Shown: positions 1 to 8,115 of the stretch, in pieces | Layout: each line of letters opens with the position of its first letter | Numbering within the stretch: position 1 is the first letter of the stretch | Assembly: GCF_014288115.1 (NCBI RefSeq) | Contig: NZ_JACOOK010000004.1 | Span: 62,001-126,000, forward strand | Source: Alistipes_A hominis | GTDB taxonomy: Bacteria; Bacteroidota; Bacteroidia; Bacteroidales; Rikenellaceae | DNA: 64,000 bases | Direction: 5' to 3' | Notes under the pieces: model-generated | Database searches by the model: none | What the model saw: the letters and a program-made list of their open reading frames with translations, nothing else | Told to the model about the DNA's origin: nothing | Made by a program: the position numbers and the translations under genes

Positions 1-151
1 CCGTTTTTGTTTTCATCTTGTGCCAATACTTCGACATTTACAAGAAATAATCCGGAGTCGATATTCGTCGAACATGACGAACGGGCTGTGAAAAATGCCG
101 CAATGCCAATGGCTGCAACGAAACAAATGATTGAACTTTTAATTTTTTCAA
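1..151 (-). pseudogene. NVEALA-family small secreted peptide, partial, start codon lost or frameshifted
   Basis: The minus strand has an open frame that runs off the left edge of the window. It reads a hydrophobic stretch (CFVAAIGIAAFF) followed by the segment LFLVNVEVLAQDENKN. That is the layout of the Bacteroidetes NVEALA family: a short exported peptide with a signal-like helix followed by the NVEALA motif and an acidic tail. The family's function is unknown to me. No ATG, GTG or in-frame TTG precedes the hydrophobic part in this frame. A TTG followed by a run of six A's lies at 151-144 but is one base out of frame; a seventh A would give a normal MKKIK-like start. So this is either a one-base deletion in a homopolymer, a sequencing error, or a gene with a non-canonical ATT start. 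The 3' end is outside the window. Confidence 0.55.
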
Positions 152-379
152 ATAGATTGTAAGTTTAAACAAAATAATTGATATGTAAAAGTTTATAGTA
201 AAATAATTTGGGATTCGGATGTTGTAAGGAATTAAACGGTCGGGTAAAGGTTTATATCCTTGTTGTCGCTTTAATCATAGTTGTTTTTAGCAGGAAGTTC
301 CAATTTGTTTCATAATGACTCGGTATGATACGGATTTTCTGGCACCGAATTGGCAGGTATTCCGGTAAAACCAGAGCCT
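152..379. other. AT-rich intergenic region
   Basis: This gap separates the leftward NVEALA remnant from the rightward SRAP gene, so it should hold divergent promoters. No exact TAnnTTTG box with a matching -33 element stands out on either strand. I see no RNA gene or repeat. Confidence 0.4.
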
Positions 380-1084
380 ATGTGTTATCATATCTCATTG
401 GCGGCCGGCCCGTCGGAACTCGCCGCGCGCTACGGTCGTAAAGCCGACCTGATCGAACGGTTCAAGCCCCTGTACCATGTGTCGGCATTCAGCTATCCGG
501 AGTATCCGGTGGTGACGTCCGATCTGGAGATCGAACTGTTCCGCTGGGGACTGATCCCGTTCTGGGCCGACGAGTTGGAAGACGCTTTCGAACTGCGCTA
601 TCGGACGTTCAATGCCCGCGCCGAAACCGTTTTTACGAAACCCGCTTTCCGCAAGCCGATCCGCCGAACGCGCTGCCTGGTGCCCGTAACCGGTTTTTTC
701 GAGTGGCGGCACGAGGACGACCGGCGGATTCCCTATTACGTCGCTCCGGCCGGGGGCGGTATCTGCTCGCTGGCCGGGGTGTACGACATGTGGCGGAACC
801 CGGATACCGGCGAACAGGTCGAGACTTTTGCGATCATCACGACCGAGGCCGACGCACTGATGCGTTCGATCGATAATGTGAACGGGCGGATGCCGGTGAT
901 CCTGACCGGACGGCAGCAGCAGCGGTGGCTCGATCCGTCGCTGGACGAGGAGGCCGTCCGGTCGCTGCTGGAGCCGTTGCCCGACGGCCTGCTGCGCGCG
1001 GAAACGATCGATAACGGTTTTCTGAAAAAGTCGCCGGACGATCCGACGATCCTGCAACCTCGGACGGAATCCGCACAGGCCTGA
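380..1084 (+). CDS. SRAP/YedK-HMCES family protein (abasic-site DNA-protein crosslink sensor)
   Basis: SRAP proteins cap abasic sites in single-stranded DNA with a covalent thiazolidine link through the N-terminal Cys2. I chose the ATG at 380 because it places Cys at position 2 (MCYHISL), which the chemistry requires after Met removal; the TTG-started extension would bury it. Conserved elements are visible: N78 in NARAET, E108 in FFEWR, and GRMPVIL near residue 169. The position that I recall as the catalytic His before the RMP motif in related Bacteroidetes proteins (IHN..RMP) reads I-D165-N here. The length (234 aa) is normal. It is followed one base after its stop by the MFS exporter, so the two are probably cotranscribed. 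Confidence 0.9.
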   Translation: MCYHISLAAGPSELAARYGRKADLIERFKPLYHVSAFSYPEYPVVTSDLEIELFRWGLIPFWADELEDAFELRYRTFNARAETVFTKPAFRKPIRRTRCLVPVTGFFEWRHEDDRRIPYYVAPAGGGICSLAGVYDMWRNPDTGEQVETFAIITTEADALMRSIDNVNGRMPVILTGRQQQRWLDPSLDEEAVRSLLEPLPDGLLRAETIDNGFLKKSPDDPTILQPRTESAQA

Positions 1085-1085
1085 T

Positions 1086-2549
1086 ATGGGAGGGTTCGGA
1101 GAACTTCAACGACGTCTGCGCGCCGGCAGCGGCTACAAATGGTGGGTGCTGGGCCTGGTTATGCTCGGTACCTTCATGGCGGTACTCGACGTGACGGTCG
1201 TCAACGTCGGCATTCCGACCATCATGTCCGCATTTCATATCGGCATTTCGTCGGCCGAGTGGATCGTGACCGCGTATATGATTACGATGACCATCATGCT
1301 GCCTTCGTCGGGGTGGATTGCCGACCGGTTCGGCAACAAGCGTTTCTATATCGTCGGACTGGCGCTGTTCACGCTCGGTTCGGGATTGTGCGCGCAGGCC
1401 GACAGCGACGCTTTCCTGATCGGGGCTCGTGCGTTGCAGGGAGTCGGCAGCGGGATCATCCAGTCGCTCGGACTGGCTATCGTGACCCGCGAGTTTCCGC
1501 CGCAACAACGGGGATTGGCGCTCGGCCTGTGGGCCGTGGCCGCGGCCGCGTCCATTTCGTTCGGGCCGCTGATCGGCGGCTACCTGGTGGACGATTTCAG
1601 TTGGCACTTGATCTTCGACGTCAACGTCCCGATCGGCATCCTGGCGATCGCGCTGTCGGCGGTCGTTCAGAAAGAGTGGAAAAGCCCGGTGCGGGGACGG
1701 TTCGACTGGGCGGGCTTCGTCAGCATCGCGTTGTTCATGCCGCTTTCGGTCTACGGGCTCGCCAAAGGGAATTCCCCATCCAACCCGGACGGATGGGCTT
1801 CGCCGCAGGTGATCGGCTGTTTCGTCGCTGCGGCCGTCGCGCTGGCCGTATTTATCGCGGTGGAATTGCGGCATCCGCACCCGCTCCTGAATATCCGGCT
1901 GCTCGGCGACCGGCATTTCGGGGTCGCGATGACGGTGCTTTTCATCTTCGGCATCGGTATGCTGGGCGGCACTTACCTGTTGCCGTTGTACATGCAGAAG
2001 GGGTTGGGATATACGGCGATCATGGCCGGCAGCGTTTTCCTGCCGGTCGGGCTGATCCAGGGAATCCTGTCGACCCTGTCGGGATTTCTGACCCGCTACT
2101 TGAAAATCCTGCCGTTGGTTTTCGCCGGCGTGCTGGTCATGTCGCTCAGTTTCTACCTGGCCAGCCGTTTCACGATCCATACGACCCACGGAAGCATCAT
2201 GTGGGTGCTCTATCTGCGCGGGTTCGGCATGGGACTGACCTTCGCGCCGCTGAACCTTTTTTCGCTGAAAAATCTGTCGCTGAAAGATATGGCCGCCGCA
2301 TCCGGAATCGCCAACAGCGTCAAACAGCTTTCCGGGAGTATCGGGATCGCGATGCTGACGGCGATCATGACCTCCCGGACATCCTATCACGCCGCGCGGG
2401 AGTCGTTGTCGTCTGCCGAAACTTTCGTCGGGGGGATTACCGACGATTTCGGCGTCGTATGCCTGATTACGCTCGCATCGCTGCTGCCGTTCCTGCTGAT
2501 GCTCGTAAAGCGGAGAACGGGCCGAACGGGGACGGACGTTTCGAAGTAG
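1086..2549 (+). CDS. DHA2-type MFS drug/proton antiporter (EmrB/QacA family)
   Basis: This is an inner-membrane proton-driven multidrug exporter of 487 aa with about 14 predicted transmembrane helices, the size and topology of the DHA2 subfamily. Near the N-terminus the helix reads VLDVTVVNVGIPTI, the D-V-T-V-V-N-V signature typical of DHA2 proteins. The motif A loop (GWIADRFGNKR) follows helix 2, and a motif C-like GPLIGGYLVD lies in helix 5. The start ATG is one base after the SRAP stop, so it is the second gene of a two-gene operon. No EmrA-type membrane fusion protein is adjacent, so substrate and partner are unknown. Confidence 0.9.
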   Translation: MGGFGELQRRLRAGSGYKWWVLGLVMLGTFMAVLDVTVVNVGIPTIMSAFHIGISSAEWIVTAYMITMTIMLPSSGWIADRFGNKRFYIVGLALFTLGSGLCAQADSDAFLIGARALQGVGSGIIQSLGLAIVTREFPPQQRGLALGLWAVAAAASISFGPLIGGYLVDDFSWHLIFDVNVPIGILAIALSAVVQKEWKSPVRGRFDWAGFVSIALFMPLSVYGLAKGNSPSNPDGWASPQVIGCFVAAAVALAVFIAVELRHPHPLLNIRLLGDRHFGVAMTVLFIFGIGMLGGTYLLPLYMQKGLGYTAIMAGSVFLPVGLIQGILSTLSGFLTRYLKILPLVFAGVLVMSLSFYLASRFTIHTTHGSIMWVLYLRGFGMGLTFAPLNLFSLKNLSLKDMAAASGIANSVKQLSGSIGIAMLTAIMTSRTSYHAARESLSSAETFVGGITDDFGVVCLITLASLLPFLLMLVKRRTGRTGTDVSK

Positions 2550-2573
2550 AGACGCTATCGGCATCGGAAAAAG

Positions 2574-2597
2574 AAAACCCTGCGAAAGCAGGGTTTT
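2574..2597. terminator. Bidirectional intrinsic terminator
   Basis: A 10-bp perfect stem (AAAACCCTGC / GCAGGGTTTT) with a GAAA tetraloop lies between the convergent MFS gene and the YjdI-like gene. The A/T flanks make it usable in both directions. Confidence 0.85.
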
Positions 2598-2614
2598 CGA
2601 TGACGGGAAGGTTT

Positions 2615-2842
2615 TTAAACCGATTGTTTTTTCAGTATCTTATAACTCAGCGCGCCCGACGGGCATTTCCGGATTTGCTCCTTGAGCTGTTCCGTCGTGG
2701 CGTTCTCGGGTCTTATCCACGGCTTTTCTTGCGGGTGGTAGACTTCCGGAAGCGTTTTTACGCAGATTCCGGCGTGCCGGCAGCGCGCCGGTTGCCAGAA
2801 AACGGTGATTTCACCGTTCGAATACTCGATCGTGTTTTTCAT
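2615..2842 (-). CDS. YjdI-like divergent [4Fe-4S] mono-cluster protein
   Basis: This is a 75-aa protein of the divergent 4Fe-4S mono-cluster (Fer4_19) family, like E. coli YjdI. The cluster ligands are likely the cysteines in ARCRHAGIC, the context before LPEVY, and IRKCPSGAL; the RCRHAG...C...CPSGAL pattern is diagnostic. I set the start at MKNTIEY (2842) because the longer frame overlaps the upstream gene and adds an unrelated basic stretch. It lies 11 bp downstream of the YjdJ-like acetyltransferase, the same pair as yjdI-yjdJ in E. coli. The cellular role is not established; an iron-sulfur electron carrier or sensor is a guess from the fold. Confidence 0.85.
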   Translation of the reverse strand: MKNTIEYSNGEITVFWQPARCRHAGICVKTLPEVYHPQEKPWIRPENATTEQLKEQIRKCPSGALSYKILKKQSV

Positions 2843-2853
2843 AGTCCGGTGTT

Positions 2854-3153
2854 TTATGCGATGTTGACTCCTTCCATGACGAGGCGTTTCCATTCCGGAT
2901 GCTTCTGGACGTATCCCGCGACGAAGGGGCACAGCGGCACCAGGCGCAACTGCTGTCGCTCGATGTCTTCCAGCGCCAGCCTGACCAGGCTGCTGCCGAC
3001 GCCCTTGCCTTCCAGTGCGGACGGGACTTCGGTGTGCGTCAGGTAAATCTCTCCGTTTTTCGTTTTGATGTATTCGATTCTCGGGATCAGGTCGCCGATG
3101 CGAAATTCGTACTGGTGCAGGGCGACATTGTCGATCAGTTTGTAATTTTCCAT
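2854..3153 (-). CDS. YjdJ-like small GNAT-fold N-acetyltransferase
   Basis: This 99-aa protein matches the small GNAT subgroup of E. coli YjdJ and human NATD1. It has a beta strand with YLTHTEVP, the acetyl-CoA binding loop EGKGVGSSLVRLALED (Q/RxxGxG/A form), and the C-terminal signature LVPLCPFVAGYVQKHPEW. Its substrate is unknown. It is the first gene of a two-gene minus-strand operon with the YjdI-like iron-sulfur protein. A second, more diverged member of the same subgroup lies at 63530-63802. Confidence 0.88.
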   Translation of the reverse strand: MENYKLIDNVALHQYEFRIGDLIPRIEYIKTKNGEIYLTHTEVPSALEGKGVGSSLVRLALEDIERQQLRLVPLCPFVAGYVQKHPEWKRLVMEGVNIA

Positions 3154-3284
3154 AATTTCTGTTTTTTTAAATCGCTTGTTCTGAATTACGGTTGATTCTG
3201 TTTGTCAGCGCAATTTGTTTGCCAAAAATTTTCCGATCGGTTTCCGGTTTTTGCGAAGGGGAAGCGGCACGCTCCGAGAAAACG

Positions 3285-3320
3285 AAAAATCCCCGCGGAA
3301 GATTCGCCGCGGGGATTTTT
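3285..3320 (-). terminator. Intrinsic terminator of the lipocalin-like gene
   Basis: A 14-bp perfect inverted repeat (AAAAATCCCCGCGG / CCGCGGGGATTTTT) with an 8-nt loop lies 18 bp after the stop of the leftward lipoprotein gene. The U-run ends the minus-strand arm. Confidence 0.9.
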
Positions 3321-3337
3321 CGGATATGAACGAATCT

Positions 3338-3922
3338 CTATTTCTGTCTTGCTAGGCGCCACAGCACGTTGCCGTCGCGGGAAAGCACCAGCGAATCGGC
3401 GTTTAGCTTGTCGATCCGGAGGGTGTCGGTTCCCTCGATCGTCTGTCCGTTGCCGATGCTCTGGCTTTTGAGCAGCAGTTCGCCGTTTTCCAGGTTCCAT
3501 TGCTGGAAAGCGAGGGTCGCCATGTTGATCGACGAGGCCGTGCCGTCCTGTTTCAGTTCGAAGCCCTGCACCTCGTCGGCGTTGATCGGGTTGGGTTCGA
3601 TCCATTTGCCTTGGATGTAGTAGTACGGCGAGTGAGCGGTTACGACAAGTTCCGTCGCTTTCAGGATCCGGTTGCCGCCGACTTTTTCTCCGATGCAGGT
3701 TACCGTGACCGAATCGTCGACCAGTACGCCCGGCACTTTCGCCGGATCGGCATCCATCGTGCTGATGGCTACCGTGTCGCCCTGATCGGTGACTACCAGG
3801 ATATCGTTCATTGAAGCGTCCGTTACGATGCCGTGTATGGATTGCGGCGTTTCCGGTGCGCAGGCCGTTAGTCCGGCGGCGATTGCCGTCAGAGTGCCGA
3901 CAAGCAGATTCGATTTTTTCAT
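3338..3922 (-). CDS. Lipocalin-like lipoprotein
   Basis: This 194-aa protein starts with a lipoprotein signal (MKKSNLLVGTLTAIAAGL then TAC), so Cys21 should be lipidated. The rest splits into an N-terminal beta-rich part with alternating D/V strands (residues 25-95) and a C-terminal part beginning SPYYYIQGKWIEPNP. The GKW-E/P-N-P start, QGFELKQDGTA and NMATLAFQQWN match small lipocalin-like/calycin domains common in Bacteroides lipoproteins. It is monocistronic, with its own strong terminator. The ligand is unknown. Confidence 0.75.
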   Translation of the reverse strand: MKKSNLLVGTLTAIAAGLTACAPETPQSIHGIVTDASMNDILVVTDQGDTVAISTMDADPAKVPGVLVDDSVTVTCIGEKVGGNRILKATELVVTAHSPYYYIQGKWIEPNPINADEVQGFELKQDGTASSINMATLAFQQWNLENGELLLKSQSIGNGQTIEGTDTLRIDKLNADSLVLSRDGNVLWRLARQK

Positions 3923-4039
3923 GAGTTGATTTTTAGAATATTGAAAAACATACGTTTCGGTTGACCCGATAAATGTAAAAAATAAATTCCGAAAAACCGC
4001 GCCGTTTCTTTTGTTCTTGGCGGTTACGGTTTCCGTGTC

Positions 4040-4060
4040 CGCAACGGATTATCCGTTGCG
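4040..4060. other. Hairpin downstream of the SulP gene
   Basis: A 9-bp perfect stem (CGCAACGGA / TCCGTTGCG) with a 3-nt loop sits about 30 bp after the SulP stop. It has no clear U-tract, so it may be a transcript 3'-end stabiliser rather than a strong terminator. Confidence 0.45.
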
Positions 4061-4087
4061 AACGGTTTTTGCAGGCGCCGTCTCCGG

Positions 4088-5782
4088 TTATCTTTTTCCC
4101 GGATGCCGTGCGGCGAGTTCCTTGCGGGCCTGTTCGAGCGCCAGGTCGATGTGGCTGCAGATATTTTCTTTCCCGATCAGGTCGTAGAACCGGGCCTGTT
4201 CGAGCGTGCGGTGGACGGTCGGGTTTACGCCGGAGAGGATGATCTGTACGCCTTCCCGTTTCGACATCCGGCACAGGTTGGTCAGGTTATGAATCCCCGT
4301 CGAGTCGATGAACGGGACTTTCCGCATCCGGATAATGCGGATCTGCGGGTGGTTGCCGAGCGCGACCATCTGTTCTTCGAATTTGTTGGCGATTCCGAAA
4401 AAGAAGGGCCCGTCGATCTCGTAAACTTCGACTCCTTCCGGGATGACGAGGTGTTCCGCGCCCAGCGAGATGCCGGCGTCGGCGTTCGGATCGATCTCGT
4501 CTTTCAGTACGGAGATGTTCGTCGTTTCGGCCACGCGGCGCATGAACAGCAGGCAGGCGATCACCAGTCCGACCTCGATGGCGACGGTCAGGTCGAACAG
4601 GACGGTCAGCAGGAACGTGACCAGCAGCACGGCTACGTCCGCTTTCGGGTTCGACATCAGCGCCCTGAACGTTCGCCATTCGCTCATGTTGTAGGCGACG
4701 ATCACCAGGACTCCGGCCAGGCAGGCCATCGGGATGTGCCGGGTCAGCGGGCCGAGACACAGCAAGATCAGCAGCAATACCGCGGCGTGGATCAGTCCCG
4801 CGACCGGCGTTTTTCCGCCGTTGTTGATGTTGGTCATCGTGCGGGCGATGGCTCCGGTTGCCGGAATACCGCCGAAAAGCGGCGTGACGATGTTGGCGGC
4901 GCCCTGTGCGATCAGCTCTTGATTCGAATCGTGTTTGTCTCCGGTTACGCCGTCGGCGACGGTGGCCGACAGCAGCGACTCGATCGCGCCGAGTACGGCG
5001 ATGGTGACGGCCGCCGGGAACAGGCCTTTGATTACGTCCCAGCTCATGTCGGGTACGGCGACTCCCGGAAGCGATGCGCTGATCTGGAAACGGTCGCCGA
5101 TCGTTTCGATCGAGGTGACTCCGGCGTACCGTCTGAGCAGGTAAGTAAGAAGCGTCATTGCGAAGATGGCGACCAGCGAACCGGGAATTTTTTTCGAGAT
5201 GCGAGGCCATAGGGCGATGATGGCGATGCTGCCTATTCCGACGACGACCGAAAGCGGGTCGGCCGTGCCGATATTTTCGAAATAGCACTGCCATTTGGGT
5301 AGGAAATCGGCCGGGACGGAGTCCGCGCTCAGTCCGAGCAGGTCTTTGATCTGCGTGGTGAAGATCGTAACCGCGATGCCGCTGGTGAATCCGACGACGA
5401 TCGGGTAGGGGATGAATTTGATGACCGTGCCCAGCTTGAAGACGCCGAGCATGACCAGGATCGCGCCGGCCATGATCGTCGCTACGATCAGTCCGGTTTC
5501 GCCGTAACGGGCGATGATACCGTAGACGATCACGATAAAGGCTCCGGTGGGGCCGCCGATCTGTACTTTGCTGCCGCCCAGCAGCGAGATGACGAACCCG
5601 GCGATGATGGCCGTGATAATCCCTTTTTCGGGAGAGACGCCCGACGCGATGCCGAATGCGATAGCCAGCGGCAGCGCGACGATGCCGACGATGATGCCGG
5701 CCATTAGGTCGGCGGTAAAAGTCTCTTTCGAGTAACCTTTCAGCGAACTGAAAAGTTTCGGACGGAACGTAAATGTTTTCAT
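4088..5782 (-). CDS. SulP/SLC26 family inorganic anion transporter with STAS domain
   Basis: This is an inner-membrane anion transporter of 564 aa. Residues 1-400 hold the multi-helix SulP core (GIASGVSPEKG, KVQIGGPTGAF, TSGIAV). The C-terminal STAS domain (about 430-550) includes RMRKVPFIDSTGIHNL, the loop around the conserved D-S/T-G. Substrates in the family include sulfate, bicarbonate and C4-dicarboxylates; none can be fixed from sequence. I chose the start MKTFTFRP at 5782 because the longer frame (from 5845) would begin upstream of a -7 promoter box at 5823-5830 and encode an atypical N-terminus. Confidence 0.9.
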   Translation of the reverse strand: MKTFTFRPKLFSSLKGYSKETFTADLMAGIIVGIVALPLAIAFGIASGVSPEKGIITAIIAGFVISLLGGSKVQIGGPTGAFIVIVYGIIARYGETGLIVATIMAGAILVMLGVFKLGTVIKFIPYPIVVGFTSGIAVTIFTTQIKDLLGLSADSVPADFLPKWQCYFENIGTADPLSVVVGIGSIAIIALWPRISKKIPGSLVAIFAMTLLTYLLRRYAGVTSIETIGDRFQISASLPGVAVPDMSWDVIKGLFPAAVTIAVLGAIESLLSATVADGVTGDKHDSNQELIAQGAANIVTPLFGGIPATGAIARTMTNINNGGKTPVAGLIHAAVLLLILLCLGPLTRHIPMACLAGVLVIVAYNMSEWRTFRALMSNPKADVAVLLVTFLLTVLFDLTVAIEVGLVIACLLFMRRVAETTNISVLKDEIDPNADAGISLGAEHLVIPEGVEVYEIDGPFFFGIANKFEEQMVALGNHPQIRIIRMRKVPFIDSTGIHNLTNLCRMSKREGVQIILSGVNPTVHRTLEQARFYDLIGKENICSHIDLALEQARKELAARHPGKR

Positions 5783-5822
5783 CGACCCGAATCGATTGAT
5801 TGATTTTGGTTTGAAAAATGTG

Positions 5823-5830
5823 CAAAAGTA
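5823..5830 (-). promoter_or_regulatory. -7 promoter box for the SulP gene
   Basis: TACTTTTG on the minus strand fits the Bacteroidetes -7 consensus TAnnTTTG and lies 41 bp before the chosen start codon. No convincing -33 TTTG is seen. Confidence 0.55.
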
Positions 5831-6031
5831 ACTAAAATTAACCATTATTCCCGCGAATCTTATTATTTTGTGAAGAAGAAGACCGGCGTTGTGTCTGGCT
5901 TTCGGATAGGGAGGATGATTGTAAAAGGTTTGTTATGAGGCTTATATGTGTGTCCGGACGGTGTCGTTTCTTGTTCGCGGTTCTTTTGTGCCTGGCATTC
6001 GTCGGCCCGGTGCGATTGAAGCCCGGATACG
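5831..6031. other. Intergenic stretch between SulP and the 6094-7008 lipoprotein
   Basis: The gap from 5783 to 6093 is just over 300 bp. Apart from the SulP promoter and the terminator at 6032-6071 I see no RNA gene, repeat or credible ORF. The rightward open frame from 5935 runs antisense into the lipoprotein gene and is a shadow. Confidence 0.5.
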
Positions 6032-6071
6032 AAAACGCCCGCGAAAATTCTGAGATTTTCGCGGGCGTTTT
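6032..6071 (-). terminator. Intrinsic terminator of the 6094-7008 lipoprotein
   Basis: A 17-bp perfect inverted repeat (5' arm AAAACGCCCGCGAAAAT) with a 6-nt loop lies 22 bp after the stop, with an A/T-rich tail on both sides. Confidence 0.9.
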
Positions 6072-6093
6072 ATTTCAGGGAGTTGCGCGTATA

Positions 6094-7008
6094 CTAATAT
6101 TCGGTCGTGTATCCGCCGTACGAGATCTTGATTTTCGGGAAGCAGGTGTTCAACTGGTCTCCTCCCATCACTTCGGCGGTCGTGTAGTTGCTCATCATTT
6201 CGTCGTCGTTGGCGAGGCTGATCGTCATCAGTCCGTTGCCTACCGGGGCCGAAGCCGAGCAAGCCGGATTGAATTGGAACGGCTTCGGCGTCGAAACGTT
6301 CAACTGATCGGCCGGCAGGTACATCGTTTTACCGTTCAATACGCTGGTCGATACGGTGAAAATCGAGTTCCGGACGTCCGTTAACTTCTGGGTTCCTGTC
6401 TCTTGTTTGATCGTGTAAGAAGCGGTCCAGTCGGATTCGAATTCGATTTCGGAACCGTCCGAACCCTCTACGATACCCGCGTCGGGCAGTACCGAGACGA
6501 GTTGCTGGATGCTTACCTGCCATGTATTATCGCCCGAGTTCGTGACCGAATAGGTGCCCGAAGAGGTGTAGATCGCTTTGCTGTCGCTGAACATGGCGTA
6601 AGAGTCCGAAAGGTAGATGTCCCAGCGCGCACCCGCTTCTGCCAGCGAGCCGTAACCGTTTGTCGAGATGGTGATCGTTCCTTTTCGGGGATAGTCGCCG
6701 GAGATCGAACCGCTGTTGAAAACCAGCTTGTAGTTGGCGCGGGTTTCGTCGTAAGAGATGACGGTTCCCGTGCTGAACATTTTTTGCCGGATCTCGCCCG
6801 GCGCAGCGTTGAAGTCCCCGTCTCCTTCGGCGATCAGGATGTTCAGCCTGAAAGCGACGTTGAACGGGTCGAGCGCTACGAGGGTTTGTTTGGCCGCCGA
6901 CGAGTAGATGATGTAACCGGTGCTGGTCATGTCGCGTTCGAATTTATCGTTTTTCAGGCAGGAAGAGAATGCCGCGACGCATCCCAGGAGTAAAAGAAGT
7001 CTTTTCAT
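6094..7008 (-). CDS. Surface-type lipoprotein of unknown function
   Basis: This 304-aa protein has a classical lipoprotein signal (MKRLLLLLGCVAAFSSC), with lipidated Cys17 followed by LKNDKFERD. An acidic/charged stretch right after the Cys is the kind of signal used for surface display of Bacteroidetes lipoproteins. The remainder is beta-rich, with many Thr/Ser and Gly turns, and no catalytic motif I recognise. It might be a beta-sandwich adhesin or binding protein, but that is only a fold-type guess. It is monocistronic, with its own promoter and terminator. Confidence 0.7.
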   Translation of the reverse strand: MKRLLLLLGCVAAFSSCLKNDKFERDMTSTGYIIYSSAAKQTLVALDPFNVAFRLNILIAEGDGDFNAAPGEIRQKMFSTGTVISYDETRANYKLVFNSGSISGDYPRKGTITISTNGYGSLAEAGARWDIYLSDSYAMFSDSKAIYTSSGTYSVTNSGDNTWQVSIQQLVSVLPDAGIVEGSDGSEIEFESDWTASYTIKQETGTQKLTDVRNSIFTVSTSVLNGKTMYLPADQLNVSTPKPFQFNPACSASAPVGNGLMTISLANDDEMMSNYTTAEVMGGDQLNTCFPKIKISYGGYTTEY

Positions 7009-7038
7009 GTGCTTTTAACGTAGTTTTATGTTCATTTT

Positions 7039-7046
7039 CAAAATTA
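7039..7046 (-). promoter_or_regulatory. -7 promoter box for the 6094-7008 lipoprotein
   Basis: TAATTTTG on the minus strand matches TAnnTTTG and lies 31 bp before the start codon. Confidence 0.5.
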
Positions 7047-7108
7047 CATAACGTATTCTAACAAGATGTTATTGTTTCTCTAAAAGTTGCACGACGCGTT
7101 TGCGAATT

Positions 7109-8065
7109 TTATCCGGGCGCTATGCTGCGGCGGGGGTTCCGCAGGCGGACGAACAGGCGGATGATCCATACCGTGCAGATCGCCAGTATGATACGGGGCA
7201 CAAGCAGCCAGAAAAGCCCTACCCCGATCGAGTAGAAGATAGCGGTATCTTCCAGCAGGCTGTGCGAGATGGCGACGTGCGCGTTCAGCAGCCGCGAATC
7301 TTCCCTGCTGATCGCGCCGCGCCGGATTTCGTCGACGAGAGCCGCGCCGCCGTAGGTCAGTCCCACGACGTTGCTGATGATCCACAGGAACGAAGTCGAG
7401 CGGGGCAGTCCGAACACGGCCATCAGCGGTTGCAGCGGGACGGTCAGTAGGTCGAGCAGCCGGAACTCCTGCAGGATGCGTTGGAGGATGTTCAGCGAGA
7501 CGATGATGATCCCGATTTTCAGCGACAGCGGCAGGATGGTTTTCAGCCACAACAGTCCCGCTTCTGCCCAGGTTTCGGGAGATACTCCGGCCGGGGGCAG
7601 AAACAACCTGCCCGTCATGTGTTTGGGCAGAATCAGGTTCATCAGGGCCGCGGCGATGAAAGCCATGCCGATCCGCAGCAGGGTCATCTTCAATCCGGAG
7701 GCTCCCGTTTTGTGCTGGATGGCCGATTCGATGATCAGGCAGTGGCAGACCAATGCCATGACCGCCAGGATGACTACGCTCCGGTAATCGAAGCCGAGCG
7801 TGGCGATGACGGCCACCGCGGCGTAGTTGTTCGACAGTGCGGCGGTCAGGAATACGAGTCCGCTGTCGCCGGGCAGTCCGACCAGTCCGAACAGCGGGGC
7901 GATCCATTCCGAGATCCGGCCGATTACGCCGAGGTGCTCCAGTATCGAGATGGCCAGCGTGATCGGGACGACCATTTTGATTACCCATACGGCTGTCCGC
8001 CAGGCGGGTCGCATGGCTTCGCTTACGGCGCGCAGCAGGCGGATTCGGAATGAGTTTTGTTCCAT
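7109..8065 (-). CDS. Nucleoside-recognition (Gate) domain membrane protein
   Basis: This is a 318-aa polytopic inner-membrane protein. Two Gate/nucleoside-recognition type segments are recognisable: an N-terminal one around WVIKMVVPITLAISILEHLG and GLVGLPGDSGLVFLTAALSNNYAAV, and a second around LLWLKTILPLSLKIGIIIVSLNIL and VFGLPRSTSFLWIISNVVGLTYGGAAL. It thus resembles a fused pair of SpmA/SpmB-like halves. The family includes nucleoside transporters and spore maturation proteins; in non-sporing Bacteroidetes the substrate is unknown. It is transcribed divergently from the DUF4954 gene. Confidence 0.82.
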   Translation of the reverse strand: MEQNSFRIRLLRAVSEAMRPAWRTAVWVIKMVVPITLAISILEHLGVIGRISEWIAPLFGLVGLPGDSGLVFLTAALSNNYAAVAVIATLGFDYRSVVILAVMALVCHCLIIESAIQHKTGASGLKMTLLRIGMAFIAAALMNLILPKHMTGRLFLPPAGVSPETWAEAGLLWLKTILPLSLKIGIIIVSLNILQRILQEFRLLDLLTVPLQPLMAVFGLPRSTSFLWIISNVVGLTYGGAALVDEIRRGAISREDSRLLNAHVAISHSLLEDTAIFYSIGVGLFWLLVPRIILAICTVWIIRLFVRLRNPRRSIAPG

Positions 8066-8099
8066 GACTTTGGGGGGCGGCCATTCGCCGGCCAGCAGA

Positions 8100-8107
8100 C
8101 AAAGCTA
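8100..8107 (-). promoter_or_regulatory. -7 promoter box for the Gate-domain gene
   Basis: TAGCTTTG on the minus strand (TAnnTTTG) lies 35 bp before the start codon. It is back to back with the rightward promoter at 8116-8148. Confidence 0.5.
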
Positions 8108-8115
8108 CGACATAA

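Noticed and set aside
837..2564. 575-aa leftward open frame opposite the MFS gene
   Set aside because: Antisense shadow of the GC-rich MFS and SRAP genes, with Arg/His/Gln-rich low-information sequence. The forward frames match known families.
5935..6384. Rightward ORF with a hydrophobic N-terminus (MRLICVSGRCRFLFAVLL)
   Set aside because: It runs through the perfect terminator hairpin and then antisense to the lipoprotein gene, so coding is unlikely.
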